The notes beneath the pieces were generated by a model. The model searched no databases. It saw nothing but the letters and a program-made list of their open reading frames with translations, and was not told where the DNA came from. The position numbers were made by a program, and so were the translations under genes. 54,894 nucleotides of DNA from Protaetiibacter sp. (GTDB lineage: Bacteria > Actinomycetota > Actinomycetes > Actinomycetales > Microbacteriaceae), in contig JASLGG010000049.1 of assembly GCA_030150265.1 (NCBI GenBank), positions 1 through 54,894 on the forward strand. Direction: 5' to 3'. Shown piece after piece: positions 9,453 to 15,926 of this stretch (position 1 is its first letter; every line of letters begins with the position of its first letter).

Positions 9453-9836
9453 ATGAGCATCCCCACCCCCCAGGGCGACTCGGCGAAGGCCGCTCTCGCC
9501 AAGGCGACCGAGATCTGGTACAAGGCCCAGCGCGTGCTCCGCACGATCGTCGCCGTGATCATCCCCGCCTTCCTCGGCTTCGCCGTGCTGCTCCCGCAGC
9601 TCATCGACGCGCTCGGCCTGCCCGACGATTCGACGCTGCGGCTCTGGCTGCTCGGCATCGCTGCGGGCGTGACAGCCGTTGCCGCCGCGATCACCCGCAT
9701 CATGGCGATCCCTGCCGTGAACGCCTGGCTCACCCGGATCGGCCTCGGCTCTGTCCCCAAGAGCGCCGTCCGCCAGTCCCCGGTCACCGGCGCTGTTCAG
9801 GTGCTCCCCGACCCGAAGGCGGACGACCGTGGCTGA
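9453..9836 (+). CDS. Holin candidate
   Basis: 127 aa. Two hydrophobic helices (about residues 27-47, VLRTIVAVIIPAFLGFAVLL, and 61-83, LRLWLLGIAAGVTAVAAAI) with a short linker, and a charged C-terminus. Size, topology and position just upstream of the endolysin fit a holin that permeabilises the membrane at lysis. I chose ATG 9453, preceded by GAAAGG; the same GAAAGG-N7-ATG arrangement precedes the gene at 45892. An ATG at 9438 would add five residues and overlap the previous stop. Confidence 0.7.
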   Translation: MSIPTPQGDSAKAALAKATEIWYKAQRVLRTIVAVIIPAFLGFAVLLPQLIDALGLPDDSTLRLWLLGIAAGVTAVAAAITRIMAIPAVNAWLTRIGLGSVPKSAVRQSPVTGAVQVLPDPKADDRG

Positions 9837-10065
9837 CCTCACCCTGACCGACGAGGACCGTGCTGTCGTCCGCGCAGCGCTGCTCGCCGAGCGCGAGGCG
9901 GGCGTGGCCGTTCCGCTGCTCCCCATCGACGTCGACGTCGACGGGGACGGCATCGTCGATTCGTTCGGCCTCGACGAGAACGATGAGGTTGTCGTCGTCT
10001 CCGGCGTCGCGCTCGAGCACACTGTCTACGTCTCCGAGGGCGACGACGTCGGGCCGGAGGGCTGA
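9829..10065 (+). CDS. Small acidic protein with EF-hand-like loop
   Basis: 78 aa, GTG start overlapping the holin gene by 8 nt. Strongly acidic. Residues about 36-48 read DVDGDGIVDSFG, a calcium-binding loop pattern (Asp at positions 1, 3, 5 and 9) like dockerin or thrombospondin-type repeats. Lies between holin and endolysin. Calcium binding is inferred; function unknown. Confidence 0.7.
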   Translation: MADLTLTDEDRAVVRAALLAEREAGVAVPLLPIDVDVDGDGIVDSFGLDENDEVVVVSGVALEHTVYVSEGDDVGPEG

Positions 10066-10067
10066 TC

Positions 10068-11150
10068 ATGGGCGGCGCAATCCAGTACGTCTATCTCAAC
10101 GGCCAGCGCCTGACGGCGTGGATGCTCTACGTCATCACGCTGCTCGACGGCGACCTCTTCCAGGCGTTCGGCGTGCACGCCATCGTCACCTCGGCAATCC
10201 GCACCTATGCCGAGCAGGAGGCGATCTTCCGCGAGCGATACGTCACTGCGGGCAACGTCAACGGCCGGAAGGTCTACGACACCCGCGTCTGGAACGGCGT
10301 TCGCTGGTATCGCATCTCGGCTGCGGGAACCGTCGCCGTCCCCGGCACCTCGAATCATGAGATCCAGGGCGACAAGGCCGCTGTCGACATTCGCGATACC
10401 GGCTCCGATGCCGGGATCACCGTCGCCTCTTCCGCTCGCGGCCGCTGGATCCGAGATTGGGCGCGCCGCACCGGCCTGCTCATCGCCTCGGGTGACGGCT
10501 TCGGCGAAGGCTGGCACTTCGACGTTCCCGGCATCTTCCGCACCCCGCCGTCCGGCGGCGGTGGCTCCTCCTCTTCCGACCCCGTCATGAAGGATGATGA
10601 AATGATCCGTATCCAGGCCCCCAACCGTGGCATCGCTCTGATCGGCCCCGGCTACTATCGCCAGCTCGCCAACGACGAGGAGGTGAACAACTCCGCGCCG
10701 CTGATCTCTGCGCACCACTCGGGAAACGAGCGGCAGTTCGACCTCTGGGTGTCGATGGCGATCTCGGGAACCATCGCCGGTGGCGTCGCCGATATCGTGC
10801 GCACCGAAGCCCGCCCGCTCAAGCTCTACACCAACAACGGGAAGCTCCTGGCCGTCGGCGAGGGCGGCTCGACGTGGGAGGTTCCTTCGGACGCCTATCG
10901 CATCCTTCTGGGCGCGATGGGCCTCGCCGGGCCGAACGTCATCCGCGACATCCCCGACAACGAGCTGCAGTTCCTGCAGATGGTGCTCGGCAAGACGAAT
11001 CCCGACCCGGTGACCGAGGTCAAGGTCGACGCGGTTCTCTCGATCGACGAGGAGGACGCCGAGCGGATCGCCTCGAAGATCAAGGTGGGGTCGCCGACTG
11101 AGATCGCCGACGCGGTGCGTGAAGAGTTCCGCGCCGACCCGCTCAAGTAG
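10068..11150 (+). CDS. Endolysin, M15 (VanY-type) peptidase
   Basis: 360 aa. N-terminal domain (1-160) is an M15 zinc peptidase that would cut peptide stems of peptidoglycan. Zinc ligands appear as His97 and Asp107 in SNHEIQGDKAAVDI and His150 in GWHFDV. A Gly/Ser linker (GGGGSSSSDP, about 163-172) joins a 190-aa C-terminal part with RIQAPNRGIALIGPGYYRQL, presumably a wall-binding domain. ATG lies 3 nt after the preceding stop. Last gene of the rightward late operon; a strong hairpin follows. Confidence 0.9.
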   Translation: MGGAIQYVYLNGQRLTAWMLYVITLLDGDLFQAFGVHAIVTSAIRTYAEQEAIFRERYVTAGNVNGRKVYDTRVWNGVRWYRISAAGTVAVPGTSNHEIQGDKAAVDIRDTGSDAGITVASSARGRWIRDWARRTGLLIASGDGFGEGWHFDVPGIFRTPPSGGGGSSSSDPVMKDDEMIRIQAPNRGIALIGPGYYRQLANDEEVNNSAPLISAHHSGNERQFDLWVSMAISGTIAGGVADIVRTEARPLKLYTNNGKLLAVGEGGSTWEVPSDAYRILLGAMGLAGPNVIRDIPDNELQFLQMVLGKTNPDPVTEVKVDAVLSIDEEDAERIASKIKVGSPTEIADAVREEFRADPLK

Positions 11151-11156
11151 TCCACG

Positions 11157-11195
11157 CAGAAGCCGCCGCACCCCTCGGGCATGCGGCGGCTTCTG
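11157..11195. terminator. Bidirectional hairpin terminator
   Basis: Perfect 14-bp stem (CAGAAGCCGCCGCA and its complement, loop of 11 nt) between the convergent endolysin gene and the leftward gene block. The T tract is poor, as is usual in GC-rich actinobacterial genomes. Confidence 0.8.
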
Positions 11196-11208
11196 TCGTT
11201 CCATCCGC

Positions 11209-11430
11209 TCAGCGCTCGGCCTCGAATTCAAGCCGCGTCGGCGATGCGTAGGTGAGCTTCCAATCCAGCTCCGGCGGGAAGTTCCTTGTCGCCGCGGCCA
11301 GGTCGCGGAGCAGGATCGCTGCTGTCAGCGGCTGGTCTTCGCCGAACGATCCGGGGTTGTCCACTCCAATGCGCGCGACTCCGACCGGCGGCCCCGCCTC
11401 TCTCGCCTCTTTCCGGCGCTCCCTCGTCAT
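11209..11430 (-). CDS. Hypothetical protein
   Basis: 73 aa, last gene of the leftward operon 12288 to 11209. Basic N-terminus (MTRERRKEAR). Start overlaps the stop of the gene upstream (ATGA). No recognised domain. Confidence 0.6.
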   Translation of the reverse strand: MTRERRKEAREAGPPVGVARIGVDNPGSFGEDQPLTAAILLRDLAAATRNFPPELDWKLTYASPTRLEFEAER

Positions 11431-11777
11431 CGCGTGCGCTCCTCGGCGTAGTAGAGCGCCGCCTGGTCGAGGACCGCCTGCGGGCTGAATCCCCGCGCCG
11501 CGGCCGCGTGCAGGATGTCGGTGATGACGGTGGCCGCCTGCTCGTCGAAGCTGTCGACGTAGCCGAAGATCCCGACAGCCAGCTCGCCGCGGCCTCGGCG
11601 GTATTCGGGCGATTCGACGTTCTCGGGCGTCGACGGCGACTCGGCCGTCTCGATCGCCCAGTCGATCTCTGCGGCTTCGCGTCCATCACCCGGCATCCGC
11701 AATGCCTGGCCGCGCTTCTCTCGCCGCGCTTCGTCTTTCTGGAATTCGCGCGCGGCCGCGATGATCGGGTGCATCAT
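11427..11777 (-). CDS. Hypothetical protein
   Basis: 116 aa starting at the MMHPIIAAAREF methionine, which overlaps the upstream stop. The middle is Ser/Pro/Glu-rich; the C-terminus (DSFDEQAATVITDILH..AALYYAEE) is helical. Function not recognised. Confidence 0.65.
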   Translation of the reverse strand: MMHPIIAAAREFQKDEARREKRGQALRMPGDGREAAEIDWAIETAESPSTPENVESPEYRRGRGELAVGIFGYVDSFDEQAATVITDILHAAAARGFSPQAVLDQAALYYAEERTR

Positions 11778-12082
11778 GCGATGCCCGCCCATTCCGCGAG
11801 GGCGTCCGATCCTCGGGTGCGCGAGATCTCGACCGCCTCCCCGAGCAGCGGGAATGCCACCGCGAGCCGGTGCGCGTTCTTCATGTCGGCGCGTGTCCAC
11901 GCTTCGAGGAGTTTCACCGTGAAGCTCCCCGGCTCCTGGCCGCGCGGATCGCCGTTGTACCAGAGAACGTGCCGCGCCTTCTCCTCGCGCTCGGGCTGAC
12001 CCCATCCCATCCGATCGGCCTTCAGGAGCCGGTACTCGGCTTCGGCCTGCGCCTGCTGCTCGGCATTGCGTTGCCAGCTCAT
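11774..12082 (-). CDS. Hypothetical protein
   Basis: 102 aa, helical and Gln/Ala-rich at the N-terminus (MSWQRNAEQQAQAEAEYR). GGAGGA precedes the start and the ATG overlaps the upstream stop (ATGA), implying translational coupling. Function not recognised. Confidence 0.7.
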   Translation of the reverse strand: MSWQRNAEQQAQAEAEYRLLKADRMGWGQPEREEKARHVLWYNGDPRGQEPGSFTVKLLEAWTRADMKNAHRLAVAFPLLGEAVEISRTRGSDALAEWAGIA

Positions 12083-12288
12083 CGTCCTCCTCCCATCTGC
12101 TCGGTGTTGCCGATCGTGCCGCGGTACTTCGGGTTCAGCCGTCGCAGGACGATCGCCGTCCTGCGACCCGTAACCCAGGTTCCGCTTGACGTGCTCGAGA
12201 CGACCTCCCACCCCTTCTGGATGAGCTTCGCGGCCGCGCGCTCGGTGCGCACGATCTTCGTCTCATAGGGATCTCGCTTCTTCGCCAT
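12079..12288 (-). CDS. Small basic protein, first gene of operon
   Basis: 69 aa, very basic (MAKKRDPYETKIVRTERAAAK). GAGGA lies 7 nt before the ATG. The palindromic promoter at 12321-12349 is immediately upstream. Nucleic-acid binding is possible from charge only. Confidence 0.7.
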   Translation of the reverse strand: MAKKRDPYETKIVRTERAAAKLIQKGWEVVSSTSSGTWVTGRRTAIVLRRLNPKYRGTIGNTEQMGGGR

Positions 12289-12320
12289 GATGCTGTCCTC
12301 TCGTCGGCGGTTCGGACGAC

Positions 12321-12349
12321 ACCTTACGTCACCTATTAGGCGACGGCAA
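12321..12349 (-). promoter_or_regulatory. Leftward promoter with palindromic operator
   Basis: Read leftward: -35 TTGCCG (12349-12344), 17-nt spacer, -10 TAAGGT (12326-12321). The spacer contains the operator copy at 12328-12344 (one arm GTCGCC, other arm GGTGAC). Drives 12288 to 11209. Confidence 0.75.
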
Positions 12350-12355
12350 GCGGGA

Positions 12356-13153
12356 CTAGAAGGGCGCGTCGGTTCCGGGGGTGTCGGCGACCCAGTAGAC
12401 GCCTTCCTTGCCGGGCATGTGGCTCCATCCCGTCGGGAGGTAGTGCGTCCGCGTGCATTCGGCCGCCTCCGGCGCGCTGCTGGGCGCTGCTGAGCGTTTC
12501 CCGCCTCGGCGGGCGACGATGCCCAGATCATCCTCCGGGCCGTCAGCGGGGCGCACAGCGCTTTCTACGGCCATGAGCTGCGGGGCGCTTTCCGGGGCCA
12601 GCCAGCGACCCGACGTCGGCGGCGTGTTCATGTAGTGCCAGAGCGCCGTCGCCATCGCGAGCGAATCCCACGCGCTCCCCTTCAGGTCGTGGTTGCACCG
12701 GCTGCAGAGCAGGCCCAGCACCTCACCGGTCTGGTGGTCGTGGTCGACCGCGAGGCGCTTGCTCTTCGGCTTCGCCCTGCAGATCGCGCACTTCCCGCCC
12801 TGCCGCCGTAGCAGCTCGTCGTACTGCTCGCTCGTCAGGCCGTACGTCTTTTCGATCGTCGCCGCGTGCGTCTTCGCGCTCTGGCACGCCCTGCAGGTGG
12901 TCGCGCCCTTGCCGAAGTCTTCGAGGTCGCGGAAGCTCTGACACCCCGCGCACCACGCCGTGCCCTCCGGCGCGAGCTTCTGGATCGTCGGCGTGCGCTT
13001 GCGCCGCAGCTCCTCGGGCACCATCGCGAGGCGGCGGCGCGCCTCCGCGACCTGGTCGCCGATCGGGAGGTGGCGCAGGTGGCACGTCGCGCAGCGGTGG
13101 CGGCCGGGCATCTTCGGGCGGCGGCCGCATTCCTTGCAGGGCTGCGCGGCCAT
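12356..13153 (-). CDS. Endonuclease VII-like HNH nuclease
   Basis: 265 aa. About residues 105-165 match recombination endonuclease VII (YGLTSEQYDELLRRQGG, CAIC, DHDHQTGEVLGLLC, CNHDLKG), an enzyme that resolves branched DNA before packaging. DHDH holds the catalytic and metal-binding residues; the CAIC/C..CN pairs form the zinc site. Further Cys pairs lie N-terminal (CKEC, CATC, CAGC, CRAC), so the protein may bind several zinc ions. Start MAAQPCKEC overlaps the upstream stop. It is the last gene of the operon from the 18425-18454 promoter. Confidence 0.88.
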   Translation of the reverse strand: MAAQPCKECGRRPKMPGRHRCATCHLRHLPIGDQVAEARRRLAMVPEELRRKRTPTIQKLAPEGTAWCAGCQSFRDLEDFGKGATTCRACQSAKTHAATIEKTYGLTSEQYDELLRRQGGKCAICRAKPKSKRLAVDHDHQTGEVLGLLCSRCNHDLKGSAWDSLAMATALWHYMNTPPTSGRWLAPESAPQLMAVESAVRPADGPEDDLGIVARRGGKRSAAPSSAPEAAECTRTHYLPTGWSHMPGKEGVYWVADTPGTDAPF

Positions 13154-13371
13154 CAGCGGATCGCGCCTTGCGCGTAGCGGCACCCCGGCTCGTGCGGGAT
13201 CATCGGCGCGTGCCGGTCATGCTCGCCGGGCCAGGTCAGCACCTCGCGCTTGCAGCCGTTGCAGCGCAGCTTCTCGCGGTGCTGAATCTCCATCTCGCGG
13301 CCGTCGGCGCTGTACCGAAAGCGGCTCAGTCCGTCGGCGGGAATGATCCAGGGCGTGCTCGGGTCGATCAT
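13153..13371 (-). CDS. Hypothetical protein with CxxC motif
   Basis: 72 aa (start MIDPSTPWIIPADG). CNGC and later H/C residues (HEPGC) suggest a single metal site. ATGA overlap with the upstream gene. Function not recognised. Confidence 0.7.
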   Translation of the reverse strand: MIDPSTPWIIPADGLSRFRYSADGREMEIQHREKLRCNGCKREVLTWPGEHDRHAPMIPHEPGCRYAQGAIR

Positions 13372-13604
13372 CCGTCCATCGCCCATCTCTGCAGCTCCTC
13401 GGGCGCGGCGGGGAGAACGAGGATCGTCCCCATGCCCTGCCGCGTCAGGTGCCACCCGCCGCGGCACTTCTTGCAGCGGTAGGCGTACATCGTGTTCGCG
13501 ATCTTGTGCTCTTGGTTCAGGTGGCGCGCGAATGCCCGAGCAGCGACCTTGGCTCGCTCGAGGCTTGAGTGCCGGATCTTGCCGCTCGGGCATCGCTGCG
13601 TCAT
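13368..13604 (-). CDS. Hypothetical basic protein with CxxC motif
   Basis: 78 aa starting MTQRCPSGK. Contains YAYRCKKCRGGWHLT, a plausible half zinc ribbon, within a basic protein. Coupled to neighbours by stop/start overlap downstream. Function not recognised. Confidence 0.65.
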   Translation of the reverse strand: MTQRCPSGKIRHSSLERAKVAARAFARHLNQEHKIANTMYAYRCKKCRGGWHLTRQGMGTILVLPAAPEELQRWAMDG

Positions 13605-13608
13605 GTCT

Positions 13609-13863
13609 CTACCGGATTCCGAATCGCGCCCAGAAGCGGCGCGCGGCCGCTCGGCGGGCTTCGTGGGCGAGCAGCGCCAGCTCGGCGCGGCTGATCTGCA
13701 GGAGCGGCTTCGACTCACCGACGCCGTTGCGCCGGTCGACGCGGACGGTCACGTCGCCGCGCTCGTCGATGCGCAGCGTCCGGTGCGGGAGTGCGGTCGT
13801 GTCGCCGACGCGCTCCGCCCAGCCGTGACCGACGATGTACCTAATCGGCTCCTGGTCGCTCAT
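13609..13863 (-). CDS. Hypothetical protein
   Basis: 84 aa; beta-rich start, basic helical C-terminus (ARRAAARRFWARFGIR). Its ATG overlaps the stop of the small gene upstream. Function not recognised. Confidence 0.65.
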   Translation of the reverse strand: MSDQEPIRYIVGHGWAERVGDTTALPHRTLRIDERGDVTVRVDRRNGVGESKPLLQISRAELALLAHEARRAAARRFWARFGIR

Positions 13864-14033
13864 CGCTCCTCCGTCCAGCTCGCGTTGACGCGCCAGCCTG
13901 CGCCGTCGCGCTGCGAATCCCAGACCTCGGTGCGGACGAATGCCTCCGGCGGCAGGGCGCTGAGCGCCTCGAGGAGCGCGCCCGCGGTCGGCATCCCCTC
14001 GCCGGTGATGCTCGTGTTCATCTGGATCTTCAC
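13860..14033 (-). CDS. Very small hypothetical protein
   Basis: 57 aa, GTG start at 14033 that overlaps the stop of the upstream gene (GTGA); an internal ATG at 14021 would give 53 aa. Its stop overlaps the next ATG. It fills exactly the gap between two genes with the overlap style of the whole operon, which is the main reason to call it. Sequence begins MKIQMNTSITGEGMP. Confidence 0.6.
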   Translation of the reverse strand: MKIQMNTSITGEGMPTAGALLEALSALPPEAFVRTEVWDSQRDGAGWRVNASWTEER

Positions 14034-14323
14034 TGCTCGATCTCCTCTCGGCGCTCCTCGAGCGCTGCCTGCTCCTCGGTGGGGGTCGGCATGTCGCCGG
14101 TCCAGATGCGGCCCTCGACCAGCACGCCCTGCAGGCTCATCGTGGTCGTGGTGCTCCTGATGCCGAAGTACGGGCCGATGTCGTACGGCTCCGCCTCGTG
14201 CTCGGTGGTCAGTACGAGCGGCGGCCGGAGCACGTAGACCATGCGCGTGTCGCCCTCCTCGATGATGACCGCCGCGCGTGCCGTGCTCGGCAGGAGCTTC
14301 TCCTGCGGCTCGCTGCGGATCAC
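14030..14323 (-). CDS. Hypothetical protein
   Basis: 97 aa, beta-rich core (RMVYVLRPPLVLTTEHEAEP) and an acidic helical tail. ATGA overlap with the upstream gene. Function not recognised. Confidence 0.68.
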   Translation of the reverse strand: MIRSEPQEKLLPSTARAAVIIEEGDTRMVYVLRPPLVLTTEHEAEPYDIGPYFGIRSTTTTMSLQGVLVEGRIWTGDMPTPTEEQAALEERREEIEQ

Positions 14324-14784
14324 GCTTCCAGCTCCAGCGTCAGCGGCCCGCGCGTGCCCTGCTGCAGCGCTCGCTCGATCTGCGGCGCGGTGGCCTCGAA
14401 GACGGTTCGGCCGCCGGGGAGGACGACGTTCGCGTAGAACTCCTGCTCGAACGTCGAAATGCCCGACTCGACCGCCTCGAGCTTCGCCTTGACGACGAGG
14501 GCGAGCGCGCGCCAGCGCTGCCGTACCGCCTGCTCATACGCCTGTTCGGCGGCGGTGGCTGCTCGCGTCTTCCCGGTGGGCGTGAGGGTGAATTCCCGCG
14601 AGGCCCGGTCGGGCAGCGGGAGCGTGAAGCGGATGCGCTTGCCTTCGTACTCGAATGCCACCTGGGCGCTCTCGCGGTTGGTCATGTAGGCGAACGAGTC
14701 CGCGCCCCACCGGGCGAGCGTCTTCTCGATCTCGGTCCTGCTCTTGTCGCTGGGGACGTCGGTCCCCGCTGCGTAGGTCGGCAT
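14320..14784 (-). CDS. Conserved-looking phage hypothetical protein
   Basis: 154 aa. Motifs KRIRFTLPLPDR, FTLTPTGKTRAA and VKAKLEAVESGI resemble a hypothetical protein I associate with many actinophages; no function is known to me. About residues 75-110 form a long charged helix. Good ATG start with upstream context; ends in overlap with the next gene. Confidence 0.75.
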   Translation of the reverse strand: MPTYAAGTDVPSDKSRTEIEKTLARWGADSFAYMTNRESAQVAFEYEGKRIRFTLPLPDRASREFTLTPTGKTRAATAAEQAYEQAVRQRWRALALVVKAKLEAVESGISTFEQEFYANVVLPGGRTVFEATAPQIERALQQGTRGPLTLELEA

Positions 14785-14794
14785 CTCTGGCTCC

Positions 14795-14965
14795 TCAGAT
14801 CGGGAAGGTGGGCAGATTCGGCTCGTCGTCGACGTCGGCGCAGTCCGCGTGGATCGCCTCTCCGTCGTCCATGACGATCTCGTCGACGTCGGCGAAGATC
14901 CCGCCGCCGCACTCGGCGCAGCGGCCGTCGTACTGGGCGAGGAACGGCTTACTCGGTCGGCTCAT
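14795..14965 (-). CDS. Small zinc-finger-like protein
   Basis: 56 aa (begins MSRPSKPFLAQYDGRC). Pattern C-x2-C-x18-H-x2-C (CAEC...HADC) is a treble-clef-like metal site seen in many small phage proteins. GGAGG lies 7 nt before the ATG. Start overlaps the upstream coding region by 17 nt. A DNA or protein-binding role is inferred. Confidence 0.7.
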   Translation of the reverse strand: MSRPSKPFLAQYDGRCAECGGGIFADVDEIVMDDGEAIHADCADVDDEPNLPTFPI

Positions 14966-15176
14966 CGTCGACCTCCACCTGGTCTGCGTGCTCGGCCGCC
15001 TCGAGCGTGTTGATCGCCCGCTGCAGGTCGGCGACCTTGTCGGCCGCGGCGTCGACGGCGCGCTGGGCGCGGCGGCCCGCCTCGATCTCGGCCTTCTTGT
15101 TGGCGGCGACGTCGGCGTATTCGGATTGCGCTGCCCGGAGCTGCTGCTGCAGGGCGTTGATCGCGTGCGTGGTCAT
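14949..15176 (-). CDS. Coiled-coil hypothetical protein
   Basis: 75 aa starting MTTHAINALQQQL. Nearly all helix with heptads (LQQQLRAAQSEYADVAANKK, ADKVADLQRAINTLEAA). AAGGGAG is upstream of the chosen ATG. Probably a small oligomer. Function not recognised. Confidence 0.7.
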   Translation of the reverse strand: MTTHAINALQQQLRAAQSEYADVAANKKAEIEAGRRAQRAVDAAADKVADLQRAINTLEAAEHADQVEVDDEPTE

Positions 15177-15201
15177 GGGGTGCTCCCTTCGGTAGAGCAA
15201 A

Positions 15202-15244
15202 GGCGGCGCGCCGACCTCCGGGGGGAGGGGATCGACGCGCCGCC
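15202..15244 (-). terminator. Leftward hairpin, possible terminator
   Basis: 9-bp stem GGCGGCGCG/CGCGCCGCC with a GC-rich loop, followed leftward by TTTGC. Lies between the genes ending at 15259 and starting at 15176; probably an attenuating terminator, since no promoter follows. Confidence 0.5.
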
Positions 15245-15258
15245 GGTCTGCGTCGAGG

Positions 15259-15804
15259 TTACTTCTTCGACTTCTTCTTCTTGGGCTTGTCGTCGGCGTC
15301 GTCGGCCTTCGACTTCTTGTCGCCCTTGCTCTTCGAGTTGAGCGGGTTCGTGACGAACTTCAGGTACTCGCGCGCGACCTCGATGTCATCGTCGTCGGCG
15401 TCCTCGAGCACCCAGGCGGCGTTGTTGCCCTTCGCCTTGCTCTTGTCCTTCGCGAGGCGGCCGAGCACGCGCTGCTCGCCGATGTAGCCGCGGAGCGCGC
15501 CCTGGACCCAGCGGCCCCAGACCCAGACCTCCTCGTGCTCCTCGCTCTTCTCGGGCTTCTTCTCGTTCAGGTGGACGATGCTGGCGACGATCACCTGCGT
15601 GTCGGCGTCCTCGAAGCCCTTCACCGTCTGCTCGCGCAGCGGCGTGATCAGGAAGAGATCGCCGAGGTGGTCCTCGTGCTCGAGCCGCCAGCCGTCGCCA
15701 CCCGCGGGTGCCTCGCTGGGCTTGGCGAACTCGCCGGAGTCGCCGCCCTTGCCCTTCTTCTGGACCTTCTCGTCGCTCTTCTTCTTGCCCTTGTCCTTTG
15801 CCAT
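15259..15804 (-). CDS. Hypothetical partner of the RecB-like nuclease
   Basis: 181 aa. Lys-rich ends (MAKDKGKKKSDEKVQKKGKG and a KPKKKKSKK tail) flank a compact domain (WRLEHEDHLGDLFLITPLRE, QVIVASIVHLNE, VWVWGRWVQGALRGYIG, RVLGRL). It shares EFAKPSEAP, at about residue 25, with the adjacent nuclease. The beta-rich core resembles small single-strand-binding or replication accessory proteins of actinophages, but I cannot assign it firmly. Confidence 0.7.
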   Translation of the reverse strand: MAKDKGKKKSDEKVQKKGKGGDSGEFAKPSEAPAGGDGWRLEHEDHLGDLFLITPLREQTVKGFEDADTQVIVASIVHLNEKKPEKSEEHEEVWVWGRWVQGALRGYIGEQRVLGRLAKDKSKAKGNNAAWVLEDADDDDIEVAREYLKFVTNPLNSKSKGDKKSKADDADDKPKKKKSKK

Positions 15805-15847
15805 GATCTGGCCTTTCTTCTCAGGTTCCCTCGCCGGATGGCTCGGG

Positions 15848-15917
15848 CTTCGGTGCTGCCGAAGTTGTGAGGATCGCCGCCGCCCCGAGTAGGTCAGCAC
15901 CGCCGCGGCGGCGATCC
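15848..15917. repeat. Two adjacent inverted repeats
   Basis: CTTCGG-N5-CCGAAG at 15848-15864 and a perfect 13-bp stem (15871-15883 with 15905-15917). They fill the 122-bp gap between two leftward genes. No T tract; may slow transcription or protect mRNA. Confidence 0.55.
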
Positions 15918-15926
15918 GGTCTGTGG

